Of a stretch of 5,897 nt of DNA, positions 5,782 to 5,897 are shown in pieces; positions within the stretch are counted from its first letter, which is position 1; each line of letters opens with the position of its first letter. Below the pieces are notes generated by a model. The model had not been told where the DNA came from. It saw only the letters and a list, made by a program, of their open reading frames with translations, and did no database searches. Source of the stretch: Chloroflexota bacterium (GTDB lineage Bacteria; Chloroflexota; Dehalococcoidia; Lucifugimonadales; Lucifugimonadaceae). Both the position numbers and the translations under genes were made by a program. The stretch is taken from the NCBI GenBank assembly GCA_016210435.1, contig JACQUF010000121.1, forward strand, positions 1-5,897, read 5' to 3'.

Positions 5782-5790
5782 TGCTAGAAT
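5782..5790 (+). promoter_or_regulatory. Possible extended -10 promoter element for the thioredoxin-like gene
   Basis: TGC-TAGAAT (5782-5790) fits the TGn plus TATAAT extended -10 pattern with one mismatch. It lies in a small AT-rich island of the otherwise GC-rich 182-bp divergent region (5672-5853), about 64 bp before the ATG at 5854. No good -35 hexamer is found at 16-18 bp upstream, which is tolerated by extended -10 promoters. Nothing else recognisable is seen in this intergenic stretch. Confidence 0.3.
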
Positions 5791-5853
5791 CTAATTTGAG
5801 CAAGGGGCAAGGAAACGCCGGCGTCTTCGGGTCGTTTGGAGATTGGAGAGTAG

Positions 5854-5897
5854 ATGAGAATGCCCAAGCCAGTACACGTCACCGACCAGAGCTTCGA
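5854..5897 (+). CDS. Probable thioredoxin, first codons only (3' end outside window)
   Basis: Fourteen complete codons are visible: MRMPKPVHVTDQSF, followed by GA of the next codon. The phrase KPVHVTDQSF matches the opening beta-strand and helix of many bacterial thioredoxins (for example patterns like KPIHVTDxxF before the WCGPC active site), which would make this a small redox protein reducing disulfides. The active site is off the right edge, so the call rests on a short match. ATG 5854 follows GGAG (5845-5848) with a 5-nt spacer. A second in-frame ATG at 5860 is possible, with an 11-nt spacer. Confidence 0.6.
   Translation, partial: MRMPKPVHVTDQSF

Noticed and set aside
1..5897. CRISPR array, tRNA, rRNA, transposase or phage genes
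   Set aside because: No regularly spaced repeats, cloverleaf-like segments, rRNA sequence or mobile-element coding motifs were found on either strand.

Overview
The window is GC-rich, densely coding bacterial DNA. It holds two respiratory-chain genes on the plus strand at the left, a minus-strand block of enzyme genes in the middle and right, and the first codons of a plus-strand gene at the right edge. I infer a Chloroflexota-like bacterium (Dehalococcoidia/SAR202 type) from the formate-dehydrogenase-like NuoG, the dispersed intergenic repeats and the gene mix. This is a tentative impression from memory, not a demonstrated assignment.

Left (2-3503, +): the C-terminal part of NuoF, cut by the window edge, is followed after 85 bp by a complete 934-residue NuoG. 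Together with NuoE, presumably off the left edge, they would form the NADH-oxidising electron-input arm of complex I. NuoF takes electrons from NADH through FMN and the N3 cluster, and NuoG carries them along a chain of Fe-S clusters. This NuoG is built on a formate dehydrogenase alpha-subunit scaffold, with two ferredoxin-type clusters and a full molybdopterin-type domain. No Cys or Sec is found where the catalytic residue should be, and it carries an extra Cys-rich insertion. No nuoH follows, so the input module appears separate from the membrane-arm genes.

Two copies of a dispersed hairpin-plus-tail repeat flank nuoG. One lies between nuoF and nuoG (620-662). The other lies between nuoG and the convergent next gene (3511-3577) and contains a second short repeat-like word.

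Middle and right (3588-5671, -): read in the direction of transcription, the order is a pterin-4a-carbinolamine dehydratase (5671-5324), a YdjA-like nitroreductase (5197-4586), a short startless segment resembling LiaI/LiaF-type two-helix membrane proteins (about 4564-4415), and an amidohydrolase-2 family TIM-barrel enzyme (4463-3588). The best ribosome-binding site of the amidohydrolase points to an ATT codon. These genes do not form an obvious single pathway.

Right edge (5672-5897): a 182-bp divergent intergenic region carries a possible extended -10 promoter. It leads into the first 14 complete codons of a gene whose start reads like thioredoxin. No CRISPR array, tRNA, rRNA or transposase was seen.
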